Assembly (NCBI GenBank): GCA_036897095.1
Contig: JAYMSP010000038.1
Coordinates: 44,779-108,778 of the forward strand
Reading direction: 5' to 3'
Source: Plantago elongata
Taxonomy: Eukaryota > Streptophyta > Magnoliopsida > Lamiales > Plantaginaceae
Length of the DNA stretch: 64,000 nt
Shown here: positions 1 through 11,756 of the stretch, one piece after another
Layout of the letters: each line of letters begins with the position of its first letter
Position numbering within the stretch: position 1 is the stretch's first letter
Notes under the pieces: generated by a model
Told to the model about the DNA's origin: nothing
Databases searched by the model: none
Seen by the model: only the letters and a program-made list of their open reading frames with translations
Program-made: the position numbers and the translations under genes

Positions 1-658
1 CGTTATCTTGATAAGAACTCCTTTTGCTTTCTGTTAATTGGAATTGAATTGAATTGAAGCATGCTTGCTGTGACTGCAGTTTTTTTGCTCCAGGAATCCA
101 GAATTGTTACCTCACCAGGTGACCTTTTTACATTCTGATTCCTCATTTTTGTTTCTCAAGTTCTGTTAGATTTCATTTTCTGGTTTCATAGTCAGTCTCC
201 GTCTTATGGTTCGAACATTATACTGGATAATTGTCCAGGACTTGGAACAAGGGAATCAAAGCCTTGGTGTCATGTAGTTCAGCTAAATCGCTATTAGTTC
301 GCATCTAGTAGCAGAGTGACCAGAGTCTGTCTGGGCGATATTAGCAAGTTAGGGAGAAGAGTCTACAGTAGTTCAAATTGCAGCTTTCATATCTTCAAGT
401 ACTAAATGGATACTTTCACATTGAATTAGAACTCAAGTTTACCACAAATTGACGTATATCTGTTGCTATTACATTTACTGCTCATATTCAAAATTGAAGG
501 TACTGCAGATACACTTTTAAATAGTGATCTAAGTCGCAAATATGCTCTTGAATCTGAGAGACATAATAGACGGGAATGGGTGAAACTCCTGCTGGCTTGA
601 GCCAGTAAGGAGTTTTCTAACCATTTGCACAAGGCTCACAAGAGTACACCAGAGATGC
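1..658. other. 3' flank of the MCAT gene, no separate gene seen
   Basis: This stretch lies downstream of the MCAT stop codon and probably holds its 3' UTR in the higher coordinates. Short open frames here show no family resemblance and run through what should be untranslated sequence. I see no RNA gene or repeat. Confidence 0.5.
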
Positions 659-3600
659 TTATGCTCCAATGTTTTCAAGTTCTGCAGCTTTGTCCATTCT
701 TTTAACAATACCAGCAATGACCTGATGAATATGTCAAATAAGGTTCAGCTTGCGAAATTAAGGGTGGTTTAATGCTTAGAACTTGTCCAGTATGGATACG
801 TACCTTTCCAGGTCCTAATTCATAGCTCTTCTTCACTCCCCGGCTCAATAGAGTCTTCACAGTCGTTTCCCATTGAACTGGAGAAGTCACCTGAAATTGT
901 AGATTGATGTCAGCAATTATATTGATGGAGCTGCTTATATAGTAGAACAGGGGCCTTTGCAATGGATGTTGGCCTTTTATGTTGTATGATGATTCCAATT
1001 TCCAAAACAAAGGTGCTTCAGCAAGTTAAAGAGGAAGTTATGACATCATTTTGTTCTCAACCATAATTCTTCTTTACTCCCCGGCTCAATTAGTAAGAAG
1101 CTTCACCTACAACCAATAGGTCGGGGGTTCGAGTCACCCTTTAGCTTGTTTAAAAAAAAAAGGTCCTTTGTATTACCTGGCGAGCGAGTATTTTCTTTAT
1201 TGTATCTGGATTTGCGTGTGGTTCTGCATCCACATTGGAGATCACTGGTATTCTGGGGACTCTGATTTCAGTTGATGCCAAAGCAGCTTCGAGTCTTGTT
1301 ACAGCTGGTTCCATAAATCTGGTGTGAAAAGCACCAGCTACGGCTAACCGAACCTGAGCAAAACATTAAGTGGTTATACGTCTAAAGCATGAAACTAGAA
1401 AACGTCATGATGCATGGGGCTTGGAGAATTCACCGTCATCCTAGCCTTGAAGGATTTTGCCTTTGCTTCCACAGCTTCAATTCCTTTAAGCCCACCAGAG
1501 ACGGCATAATTTCCCTATAACATGCTGCCGTCAGCAACAACATAATTCGGAATGGTACCTGGTAACCAAAGTATATTTTCTAAAGAACTATTCAATATGA
1601 AATAAACTTACCGTGCACAAGAAATTTGCAATTTGAACTCGATCTGCCTCCTCTACTTCTTCATTGGCAGCATCACAAAGTAGTTGCACTTTTCCCGAGT
1701 CTAGTCCAATGATGCTAACCATGGCACTTTTAGCTGCATCAGCAGCATCCTAATAAAACATAAACGATATTTTCTTTAGAATATAATTATAAATAATACT
1801 CCATGCACAAATGCATAGGCTACCGAAATGAGGTGTTACCTGCATAGCTTCACCTCTTAGTTTAACTAGCTTCAACCCATCCTCAAAGCTGCACAACCAT
1901 TAGAAGCAAGTCTTAAAATCACTGATAGCCCAAACTTGACCAATTACAGCATCAAGCATTGAAAAATCCAAATTTCACTTTGTTGGAAATTGACCTGAAA
2001 GCTCCAGCAAATGCAAGGGCAGTGTATTCTCCTAAACTCAGGCCACAAGTGACGTCTACTGAATCAATAATCTGCTGGCCTCCATCACGGGCACGAAGGA
2101 CCTCAACCGCAGCTAAACTAGTGACATAAATTGCTGGCTGGCAAGATTGATTAAGACATGTGTCAGTTTATGACTTCTTTTCTCAGACAGCATGTGTTCG
2201 GGAAACATATAAGAAAGAATGGCTTGTTTTAAACTTGCACAAGTTGCAGTGCATGACAATTCCAATCAGCATTTTGCATTTAAATTTTGATACCGAAGAA
2301 AATAAAATCACTCCCTTCTCTTCTGATATGCTATAGATTTTATTGTAGTTTCTTGCAGAATTCATGAAGGTGTAGTGAAAAACCAACACGTACAATGCCA
2401 GCTTACCTGGCTTAGAACAGTAGAATCAAGCTTCTCTTTAGGCCCATTAATGCAAGTATCCAGAAGGTCAAACCTAAGTTTTGATGATGAGGAAAGATAG
2501 ATTATACACTCGGAGAATAGAGCATTTTCTAAAGAACAATAAACTACTAAATATCACATAAGCTGAAATATCAATTTTGATCTCTTTCTGGAAGCAAGCA
2601 CTTGTTTTGAGTAACTTTAATATAAAGCATCTACCTTTGCTATTTACTGGAACCAAGAGAAGAAGGCACTTGTGAGAAAGATAATACTGAATTCACTGCT
2701 GGGGAGTATGGACATTCTATTTCTAGTGGAAATTAACTACTCCGTACTTTCAGAATTGATAAACAGCAGGCATCATTAGCAAATGGTAACATTAACTTGA
2801 GGAGAAAATGGATTCACACTGCCAGAATTCAAGCTTCAGAACATAAACAATAACAGCATAAAAAAGTATCTACCCCAATATATCGTTTGCTCTTTGGTAC
2901 AGTTCAGCTGCAGCAGGCACCTTTTGAGCCTCAACACCCATTCCTACAGCTTGTGCACCCTTCATAGATGGAATGCCAAAAGAATTGATTTTAGATTTCA
3001 AACATAACATCTATTGCTATAACTTGACACATCTCCAGGCCATAAAATCTAAAATACAAGCCACTAAGATATAGCAAACACAATTTCAAACCCATCTGTA
3101 TTGCAACAAGGACGGGGTTTCGAGTGTCGAGTACAACACGTTTAATCAACATTTTCATGTGATCATTCAGCCTGTTTGGTTTCACTAAGAGCACAACGCA
3201 CCTGGTCTTCTTAACAAATCAAGAAAGCATCAATTTCATACACTGCGACCCAAAACCAATTCATCAAAGCTAAACAAAGACTAAATTACAGGAGGACTCC
3301 ATTTCCTAACAGAGTAAACTCTACAAAACAGATAATCGGTAGGAATCATTCACAAATAATAGAAATCACTAGCTAACAACAAAATCATCAGTTCACAATT
3401 CAGAAATCAAACATTCATCCGAGTTAAATGTAACTATATCCTGATCACAAAGTGCAGCAGAGCTTCAATCAGCTACGAAAACGAGCACAAATCGAGCAAA
3501 AAATGAAAATCTACCTGACCAGGAAAGAGGAAAGCAGAAGAAGGCTTGTAATCATTAAATAGCTTATCATCTACGGCGGTGGTTGCCTGCGATCCGACGG

Positions 3601-3751
3601 CGACGCTCATATAAACCCTAGATTTTTCCACATTCCACGGTGAAATCCGGCGTACATCGTTTCTGAAACCCAAGCCATTGGAGCTCCTGAAGCTTCCAGC
3701 GGCAGCTGAGCTCTTGAGCGAAACGGAAGGGAGAATCATTGAAGATGCCAT
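659..3751 (-). CDS. MCAT: Malonyl-CoA:acyl carrier protein transacylase, chloroplastic
   Basis: MCAT transfers malonyl from CoA to acyl carrier protein, supplying the elongation unit for type II fatty acid synthesis in the plastid. Ten exons join in frame: 3515-3751, 2874-2959, 2407-2473, 1995-2137, 1840-1888, 1612-1749, 1434-1514, 1177-1353, 804-890, 659-721. The total is 1128 nt, or 375 aa, all with GT-AG borders. Residues 1 to about 65 are Ser-rich and look like a transit peptide; the catalytic core starts near SSAFLFPGQG. The nucleophile motif GLSLGEY places the active Ser at about residue 164, and GAFHTRFM places the catalytic His at about 277. I chose the ATG at 3751; an in-frame ATG at 3829 would add 26 residues. 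Intron 8 carries a SINE and a copied piece of exon 9. Identification is firm; exact ends are inferred from splice signals. Confidence 0.93.
1087..1161 (+). mobile_element. tRNA-derived SINE fragment in MCAT intron 8
   Basis: Shares the core of a SINE family seen elsewhere in this window: CACCT..AACCAATAGGTCGGGGGTT, a B box GGTTCGAGTCA at 1126-1136, the tail CACCCTTTAG, and a run of A at 1152-1161. It lies antisense to the host gene. I could not find a target-site duplication. Its 5' side is chimeric, joined to a copy of part of MCAT exon 9 (1062-1090). Confidence 0.6.
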
Positions 3752-4633
3752 TGATGTGGATAGAGAAGGGAGTTTGGGTGAAGAATTAAGGCGAATTAGA
3801 TCAGATAGGAAGTGCTTGTACATGCACAAATTGATGAGTTGTTTTGGAGTTATGTTAGAGCTTAGTTGCTATAGCGGAGTTTACGAAGCAAATAAAACTT
3901 GGAAAGTCTCGTCACTGCAAAAATACTGTCAGTATAGGCCAACGGCTATCCATCTACTTTTGTTCACTAAACTCTAACTGGTGTCTATCAAATTACCAGA
4001 ACATCAGCGTGCTAATGGGATTCGAACCCGCAACAAAGTAATAAATCGTAGGGGCTATTTTGAGGGGCGCCTCTCAAAGGTGTTACAACTCACAAGGCTC
4101 AAACTTAAATGAATTCAAGTACCTTTCAACTTGAATCAACGGTGGTAACCATCAAACATTTTCTTACACATACATTTATTGTTTGGGCATCCTTTTGATT
4201 TATGGTGCAGAAGCATTTCCCGTTGTTTTATTTCAACACAGCTTGTACACAAGCCAATTTATTTCTATATACAAATGACTCCTTCAAGTCGTGCAGATCA
4301 GAACAAGAAGACAGAAGACGCAAACACTAGTAAATACTCTACTAAATACACTGATGCTTTCAGTTGAATCAAAGAGGGTTCATCGGAAACAAGCCTTTGG
4401 ATCCTCATTACTCGAGGATGAATGAATTCCTACCTGAACATAGAACCATACAATTGCATTGACTTGGTATTGCAAGTGGACATGCATACTCAGCCGAATG
4501 CAGCTACCAGAACTACATAACATTGGACTCTTTATATACAACTCGAGAACAGGCTCTTTGATAAAGCTATGTTGAAGCACCTGAAGCTGATGCATGGGAC
4601 TCGTTAAAAACTCTAGACTCCCATCTTCCCTGT
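3752..4633. other. Intergenic region between MCAT and SLP1, MCAT promoter side
   Basis: Holds the MCAT promoter and 5' UTR (minus strand) and the 3' flank of SLP1. A B-box-like GGGTTCGAATCCC occurs on the minus strand near 4018-4030 and may be a decayed SINE, but I could not define its ends. No other gene is visible. Confidence 0.4.
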
Positions 4634-7600
4634 TTATATGTAATCAAGTACTTGAAGTTCACTGTGTCTATCACCATGGCTTCTGATAGCCCTTGGTCTA
4701 CCTTCCCTTATCTCTAAAACCTGAGGAAAGGAAACCAACTCATGAAAATTGATCTTTTAGCACACTCCCGTTTAGGAATTAGCTGATGAGAAAGGGATCT
4801 ACCTCAGGCATTGAGTCAAGAACTCCTCTAGACATTCCCACATCAATGCGCCATATACTACAGTTCAATTCACTGCAGGGGACAAATCATTATGAAAATT
4901 GGAGCAAAACGCATCTGTTGATTGAGATGTTATATAACCATCTTGTCATATTGTCATGAATCCAAGGTTATTTACCAGTTTACTCCGGTAGTCTGTGGCG
5001 TGTGTCCAACCACCATTGCCTTTGCACCGACTGCTTGAAGTGTCTCGTAAAGAATAGATTGGATCTGCATAATTGAATTATGCATTAGTCAATAAGAAGG
5101 AAGCAACTGTCAGGCTCGGTAGCTTTCTAATCAACATATTCAAACTCAGAACCAATTAGTATTAGCTATGTCAACTGTTAGTCAAACTATGAGACAACAA
5201 TAAGTACCTGATCAATCTGATAATCTTCCAAACCAGACATGTCTCTTGAGTATAACCGACTCCACACTACACTGTCGTAGCCTCTGGTGGCTATAAAGGG
5301 AATTTCTGGATAATCTTCATCTGTGCTAAGGCCTTTCATCCAATAAGAAACTTCTCCGTTCATTCTTTCTATACCGTATTGCACTGCAATGAAAAACTAA
5401 TGTGAATGATTCTTTAAGCAATTAGATACATAAATTCTTCAGAATGCAAGATTTACCATGATGAGGAAGAAGACCACCATGACAAAACACCCAATCATTG
5501 ACTTTAAGAACAACTGGATGGCGTGCCAATTCAGATGCCAAAGGACCACCTGGTCTTAGGAGAACTGATCTTGCAATGACTCCCTTCTGTCGCTGTCCTA
5601 ATAGCAACATAATCAAATATTCATAAGAGAATTTACACCATAATAATTGCTACTCCCTGCATATCCTCTACTCTGAAATTCCTAGAGTATCTCGGATCTC
5701 AAGTAGTTATAGTCCATAGCATACCTTCACTATATTCCAAGGATCCCAATAACTTTGAGGAATCTTGCGGTCCTCTTTCCATCTTTTGGATTCACCAACC
5801 CAACCAACAAATGCTTCATCCCACTTATGGCCGCAGATTTCTAAGTGGTCAAGGAAGTCAGCACACTCATCGAACCCACCCGAGTCAACATACCTAAAAT
5901 CCCCTTCTACATTTATAGTTTCATGATTTCCATTAACCTGCATATATGAGAAGGGAATTACAAACACTGTGTAGTTGTATATAAATCAGCATCCGTGTAA
6001 ATTGAGCAAGCAAAACAACATGTGGGAGTAAGACAGACCTGGAAAACTGCACCTCCATTAGCTTTTGCTTGGATATCCAACGACTTAAATAAGGATAGAA
6101 TTGCAATTTCATCTTCACCCCTGTCGAGTATATCTCCAAGCTGTACTAATACCTGGTGACATACAATATTTCCAATGATAAGATACAGGCAGGCAGAAGC
6201 CGCTAAAATTTAGGATATTGCATACTAGTATATACAGAATTCATACCCGCTAAATTTTAGGATATTGCATACTAGTATATACAAAATTCATACCGTATGT
6301 CCACCAACCCACAAGTCCTGACCATCAGAACTCAAGACACCAGCCATCTGGAGAGCATATCTAGCTTTATCAAGATCTCCATGCAAATCCCCAACTATTA
6401 AGCATTACAGCAAAATAAGTAACACAGCCAATTACTAAGTTATTGGTGGATTGTTTATCGACATATGAGTATACCAGAATCACTTAAACTCTGTAGGCAC
6501 GTCCATCATTCTTAATAAACATGAGAACTTTCAGACATCATTAAGACATGGTAGTTTTTTTGTCCCATAATACTCACAAACAGTCCTATTTTGCTTCAGC
6601 AGGTAGCATAACTGATCAATACTCGCTCAATCCTGGAATAATTGTCCCTCTTTCGATTTTTGGCATCCCAGAGTAACTATCCTTCCCCCAAAATGAAAAT
6701 GGCCACTTGTGCACTACAACAATGTACACCCGAATTGATCTCCAACTACACATATTATCTCTCAAATATGTGGCTCATATCATTTTCTCCATTTCCTAAA
6801 CCACAATGGATCTAAATATCCCTCAAAAGTTCACCTATTTTATTATAAACAATTGTCTGTCTTAAAGTCAGTCCCTAAAAGCTCGGAACAGCAATCCAGG
6901 GCAGAGTGAGTAACAAGTTTTGTATGTCAAAAGTTTCATTTCACAGACACCTGTAACTCCATCAAGGTTGTCCTATTTTATGAATAAATCAGCATAGTTT
7001 AAGCTTCATGTGGAAAAAGAACACACTTGTAACTCCCCCAAATTTAAAAGATATTTACTACGTTACACATAATATAATAAATCCATTAGTGGAATACAAA
7101 AATACTATGAAAGTCTACCATTTCAACACAGACCTAGATGAGACGGCATCAAACATCAAGGTCGCCATTTGGAAGTATTTGGCAGATCATAAGGCAGTAA
7201 GTCAAAACAAAACTCTCCTCAAAACAAGTACTAGAATACGGCATGTTATACCAAACAAACAAATTAAAGAACTAATATCATTGGTCTTCATCTCTGACTA
7301 AGTGACTAACATGAATACTTCAAGATACAGCTGCCATCCAATTCAATCACATCCTAAGTTTCACCTTACCTCCTTAGGCTACTCAATTTCATTGACTATA
7401 TACTCCTACATGAGTCAATAGATTCAGGTCCCCTCCAAAAGAGTATGTGTGACAAGCAGGCAGGCTTAATTTAGACGAGTGTTTAAAAATAATTATTGCC
7501 AGCTGATTATAGTATATTGTTTTGGAAGCAGGACTACTTAAAAAAGCATGTTTATACAAATGATTATAGCTTCACACTCACTGTTAAAATATGCCAGAAT

Positions 7601-8133
7601 CCTCCAACTTTTGTTGAATATTTCAGCTACTGCAATTTGTATTATTTCAGCACGCTCAACAAAATATTTTCACATTTTAAGCCGTTCCTAATTTTTATCA
7701 TTGCTGATCTGCGTATAATAATTAATTACAGTACAAACATAAACAACAACTTGATAAAAAAATAATAGTAGTTCAGAAATTATTTATTAATTACTCATAG
7801 AAAGTTAGAAACGTTTACACGAACATGAGTAAAGCTCGAATAAAAGACAAAAGGCTGAACAGTGATGGTGAAAAAAACCGTACCGGCAACAATTCGGCGG
7901 CCAGGAGCGGAGACGAAGGTGGGTGGATCACCGTGGATAACAATGGGAGTGAGTGTACTATTTCCGAGTGAGGATTGTAGGGTCGATTTGGCGGTATTTA
8001 TGCTGCTGCTGCTGCTTTGTGGAGAAGAAGTAGTTGAAGAAGAGCAACAAACGAGGAACACCTTGCTGTGGTGGTGGTGATGATGGTGGTTTAAGCGCAG
8101 TGGCAAGGGAGAGAGAAGAGGAGAAGAAGCCAT
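4634..8133 (-). CDS. SLP1: Shewanella-like protein phosphatase 1, chloroplastic
   Basis: SLP1 is a PPP-family Ser/Thr phosphatase of bacterial type, located in chloroplasts in Arabidopsis. Nine exons join in frame: 7884-8133, 6294-6394, 6039-6152, 5725-5937, 5457-5592, 5208-5383, 4976-5064, 4803-4872, 4634-4720. The total is 1236 nt, or 411 aa. Metallophosphatase motifs are intact: GDLHGD (about residues 85-90), GDILDRGE (123-130), GNHE (158-161), CHGG, and VVGHTPQ. Residues 1 to about 70 are Ser-rich with a run of seven His, consistent with a transit peptide; the His run comes from a CAC/CAT repeat. For exon 5 I used the acceptor before 5592; the AG five bases upstream breaks the frame. Intron 2 (6395-7883) is long and its 5' counterpart, at the exon 2 donor, lies beside a 47 bp tandem duplication. 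Confidence 0.93.
6201..6294. repeat. 47 bp tandem duplication at a splice donor of SLP1
   Basis: Two copies, 6201-6247 and 6248-6294, differ at two positions. The second copy ends at the exon 2 donor, so the donor sequence GTATGAATT (minus strand) is present twice, once at the true exon border and once 47 bases into the intron. Confidence 0.9.
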
Positions 8134-11100
8134 GATTTGATACAAATTTCAGTCCATGGAGCTGAAAAATGCCAATTTTGGGGCTAATTTGGAAAAGGGG
8201 AAGTTCATTTTGCTTTTCTCATAAAAGGCGGGATTTTCTCCACCACGTATTTTTGGTGGTATCTTGCGCTTCCTTCTCTTACTAGTCGATCGATTAATTG
8301 GCCTTATCTTGCCCTTATTTCTAACTTCTCTTTCGACTTTCAAATTCCCGGATATTCTTTTTTTCTGAAAAATTGAAGGGAAATGCATGTCCACTAAGTT
8401 ATTTCTTATGGTATGATGCACTTGGATATTTCTCAATTTCATTATAATAAAATCAATTTAATAGGTTGAAATTCTTATAATTAGATATTGTGTGCCATTG
8501 TCTATATGAATAGTATTATCGATCAATTTAATCGTACTGAAACTTCAGGACAATATATGAATCGTAACGTATTAATAAGGTTTTTTTCCTCCAATATAAA
8601 TATAAATAATTAGAGAAAAAAATATTACATGGCAGTTGCCATCATGTTGAATAAACTAAATAGTAACTGATAAATTAAATTAGTTAATTATTATATTCTG
8701 GGTGTTTGATGAGTTGGTAAGTTAGTTAATTTGTTAGTGGGAGGTTTCAGCATAAACTTCATTAGTTGGTTATTATGAAGGCGTTTAATTAGTTTATAAA
8801 CTAAGTACATCATTTGTTCACACAAACTCTATTATGGTCAAGTGTGACATTCGCCCGCATTGATATTTTTTCAACACATTTATGCATTGGCTAGCCCACC
8901 AAATCTTCTATTTCACTTTTTATATTTTAATTAGTATTTCACTCTTATAAATTATATATAAAATAATTATAATTAAATAAAAGAAAGAACAATATTATTC
9001 ATAAATCTCTTTACACACTACCAGACAAGGCAACACTAATGAATTATGATTATGAACTCTCGAGAAATTGTTATTCACTTGAAATATGATTCATTGGTAT
9101 ATGAATCCATGTGTCAATGATAATAAGTATTATATACTGCTACAACTTTAAGAGAATTTCATAATCTATTTGTTTGGTAGCACGGAACATATGAAATAAC
9201 TAAAAACAAATAAACATTAAAATTGATAAATAGAACTTTGAAGTGAATCAGATAAAGTACAATAGGTTCGGTTCGTTGGCTAATAATTCGTCAAAAGATA
9301 AATAACACGAATGGAATAAATATATAATAGATGTAGATTATGAGAATTTGGTTGGATCCTTGTTGCAGCTTATTCAGAAACGTGAAGAAGAAAGTGGAGG
9401 GAAAGGGTGCAAGTAAAATAACGTAGATGAAGAAAATGAGTAATAGTTTTCTAATCATAATTAAATAGAGTTGAGAGATAGATTAGTTGATGTTTCTTTT
9501 TATCATGGTTAATTAATGTGTAGTTAAATTCTAATAAGAATGATACATATTATGTTTTGAAGGGTGGAACATTGATTGGGACATGGAAAGTGGAATATAA
9601 GATCCGGACCGCATTAACCCACCGTGTGCACTATTTCACCTCACGGTAAAATTTAGTCATCAACATGTTAGTGTTTATAAAAATTGTATTTTCAACGTGT
9701 GGAGTTCACAAGATTAAATATCATTAAATGCCTCTGTTAATTACAGTTAATTTTGTAACTATCTAGCGATCATGGTATATGACATATATGCCTCTGATTC
9801 TGTAAATCAGAGTTAGGAGAAACGATGAATATCCAAAAGAAAGTCCAAGAGAGTGAATATATCTCATGCAAATGGTATAGTTGTAAACAATAATAAGTTC
9901 GTATAGAAATGGTCACTTAATTGTGAAAGCTTCAAAGATACAAACTTAATTATAATTGCTGTCGTCTGTCGGCATTCCAGATGATCATAATATTTTTGGA
10001 GCATATGTACTTAGCAAAATTAGTGAAGAGCTAGATTGAAGTTAGCATGGAATTTAAACAAACACAATTATAAGTGCGTGTTAATTGTCGACATTATATA
10101 TCACGTACAATGATCACTTCATTCCTACTACTGTCCCTAGTCCTCTCTACATGCTTGTTAAGTTGCCTTAAATTTGTGATAAGAAAATACTTCAATCAAT
10201 CATGTGAAGCATATGAGATATACATTTTCCGAAGTGAAGAGTAGAAGAAAATATACTTTTAAAAAAGATATTAATTACAGTTCTAACATCTAAAATTTGT
10301 AATTCGGATAAGGTGGATAAGGATATTACATAAAATTATTTCTAACACAAGAGAAGAAGACATCAACCAATGCTTTATCCAATAACTAATAAGGAAGGAG
10401 TGTGATGCTCAGCCGGTTCAATTTGATGCAATTATCAAACAAAGTGCAAAACTTTAGGGTGCGGTATCATTCAATCATATGGGGCTTCCAAAGTGCTTTT
10501 AATTGAAGTGGAAGGCACACACTAAGCAGATAGAGACCATGATATTGGAATGAAATTGTATTAGTGACGGATATAAATAATCTTTAAATAGATATTTCGA
10601 AGTTTAAATATAATATACTATATATTATGAGTAAATATCTTATTTCATTTTTTTTTTTTAAATAATAATAATTTTAATAAAAACTCGATTAAATCGTTAT
10701 AATAATGCTCATACGACGCTACCAAAAACCCATAAGACAAACCTCATAAGATTCAAATGAATGGATTCCTTTCAAAAAGGTGCACATTACAATCCTATCA
10801 TTCATTGCTAAATATCAACCAAAAAATTTTATTTTTATTTTTAAAATGATAAATGCGACTCGAATCCCGATCTATTAGCGGGAGGGGCTAAATTATCTTA
10901 ATTATTGTGAAAACTATTGAAACGATGTCGTCCTGTTGGTCAAAGGGAACAACACATAACTAGGCAAACTAATTACCTTACCTTGTGCATATTAAATTTA
11001 TTTCTACATAGTATTCACCAATGAAGCATGTCAATATATATAGTGCACAGTCGGCAACGAATAAATATTTTGCATTAGAAAATTTTAAAATCCAATAAAA

Positions 11101-11137
11101 CCACCTAAATTGAAAAGACCATACTATAATATAGTTA
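8134..11137. other. AT-rich intergenic region, SLP1 promoter side
   Basis: The part next to 8133 should hold the SLP1 promoter and 5' UTR. The rest is AT-rich with no supportable gene. A degenerate SINE-like segment (minus strand, B-box-like GGGATTCGAGTC) lies near 10830-10945 with an A-rich tail, but I could not confirm target-site duplications. Confidence 0.4.
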
Positions 11138-11381
11138 TTCCCTCCATCCCAACAAATTTCATACATTTGTCATTTTCAACCGTTTCATTAAACTTCATAT
11201 ATTACTAAAGAATGAAGTTACCACACTAATAATAAATAATAATAAAATCTCAACTTTACACAAAAATTACAAATTTTGCCACTAAAATTACACTTTTCCC
11301 TATCTTCTTTATTTTTTTCATTATTACTTTAACTTTTTGTATAAACTACACGTTGTATAAAGTTCGATGGGATTGAGGGAA
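11138..11381. mobile_element. Stowaway-type (Tc1/mariner) MITE
   Basis: A 244 bp AT-rich element with terminal inverted repeats TTCCCTCCATCCCA at the left and TTCCCTCAATCCCA (reverse complement) at the right, 13 of 14 matching, flanked by TA on both sides (11136-11137 and 11382-11383). Size, termini and TA target are typical of Stowaway MITEs. It has no coding capacity and ends about 110 bp before the TATA box of the MIR390 gene. Confidence 0.85.
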
Positions 11382-11490
11382 TATTAATCATTAATTAAAA
11401 TATTTAATAAAAAGAATTAAATTCCAATTTGATGTACAGGTCATTTTTACTTGGTCCTTGTCCAGCCCTTCTTCCATCAGTTCTTCTCCC

Positions 11491-11497
11491 TATAAAT
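11491..11497 (+). promoter_or_regulatory. TATA box of the MIR390 gene
   Basis: TATAAATA follows a C/T-rich stretch and precedes the pyrimidine-rich likely transcription start (about 11520) by the usual 25-30 bp. The miRNA hairpin starts about 130 nt further on. Confidence 0.6.
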
Positions 11498-11652
11498 ACA
11501 CTTGCATCCCTTCATTTCTTTCCACACTTCTCCATCTCCATGTCATAATTCATAACCACATTCTCAGTTACAAAATCTCACAAAGACATTAGGTAGTATT
11601 TCTCTTCTGTTTTGATCATGCTCGTCCGAACTCGATTACGCGTTCATGGCAA

Positions 11653-11756
11653 GAAGGATCTGTGAAGCTCAGGAGGGATAGCGCCACGATTAATTAATCA
11701 TGTAATGAGGTAGATAAACTAGTGGCGCTATCCATCCTGAGTTCCATTGCTCCTTC
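11653..11756 (+). ncRNA. MIR390: MIR390 precursor hairpin
   Basis: The 21 nt at 11665-11685 (starting AAGCTCAGGAGG, ending TAGCGCC) match mature miR390 as I know it. The 21 nt at 11726-11746 (starting CGCTATCCATCC) match the miR390 star. The two arms, 11653-11687 and 11722-11756, fold into a nearly continuous stem with a loop of about 34 nt. In plants miR390 is loaded into AGO7 and triggers production of TAS3 trans-acting siRNAs, which repress ARF2, ARF3 and ARF4 and so affect leaf polarity, phase change and lateral roots. A good TATA box lies upstream. No TAS3 locus or ARF target is in this window. Confidence 0.96.

Noticed and set aside
3678-3977. Plus-strand open frame over the MCAT first exon
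   Set aside because: It is antisense to a well-supported coding exon and has no family resemblance.
4016-4034. Possible tRNA gene from the GGTTCGAATCC-like B box
   Set aside because: No acceptor stem or A box could be paired; more likely a decayed SINE.
6995-7301. Plus-strand open frame of 97 codons in SLP1 intron 2
   Set aside because: No family resemblance, and it lies inside a long intron on the opposite strand.
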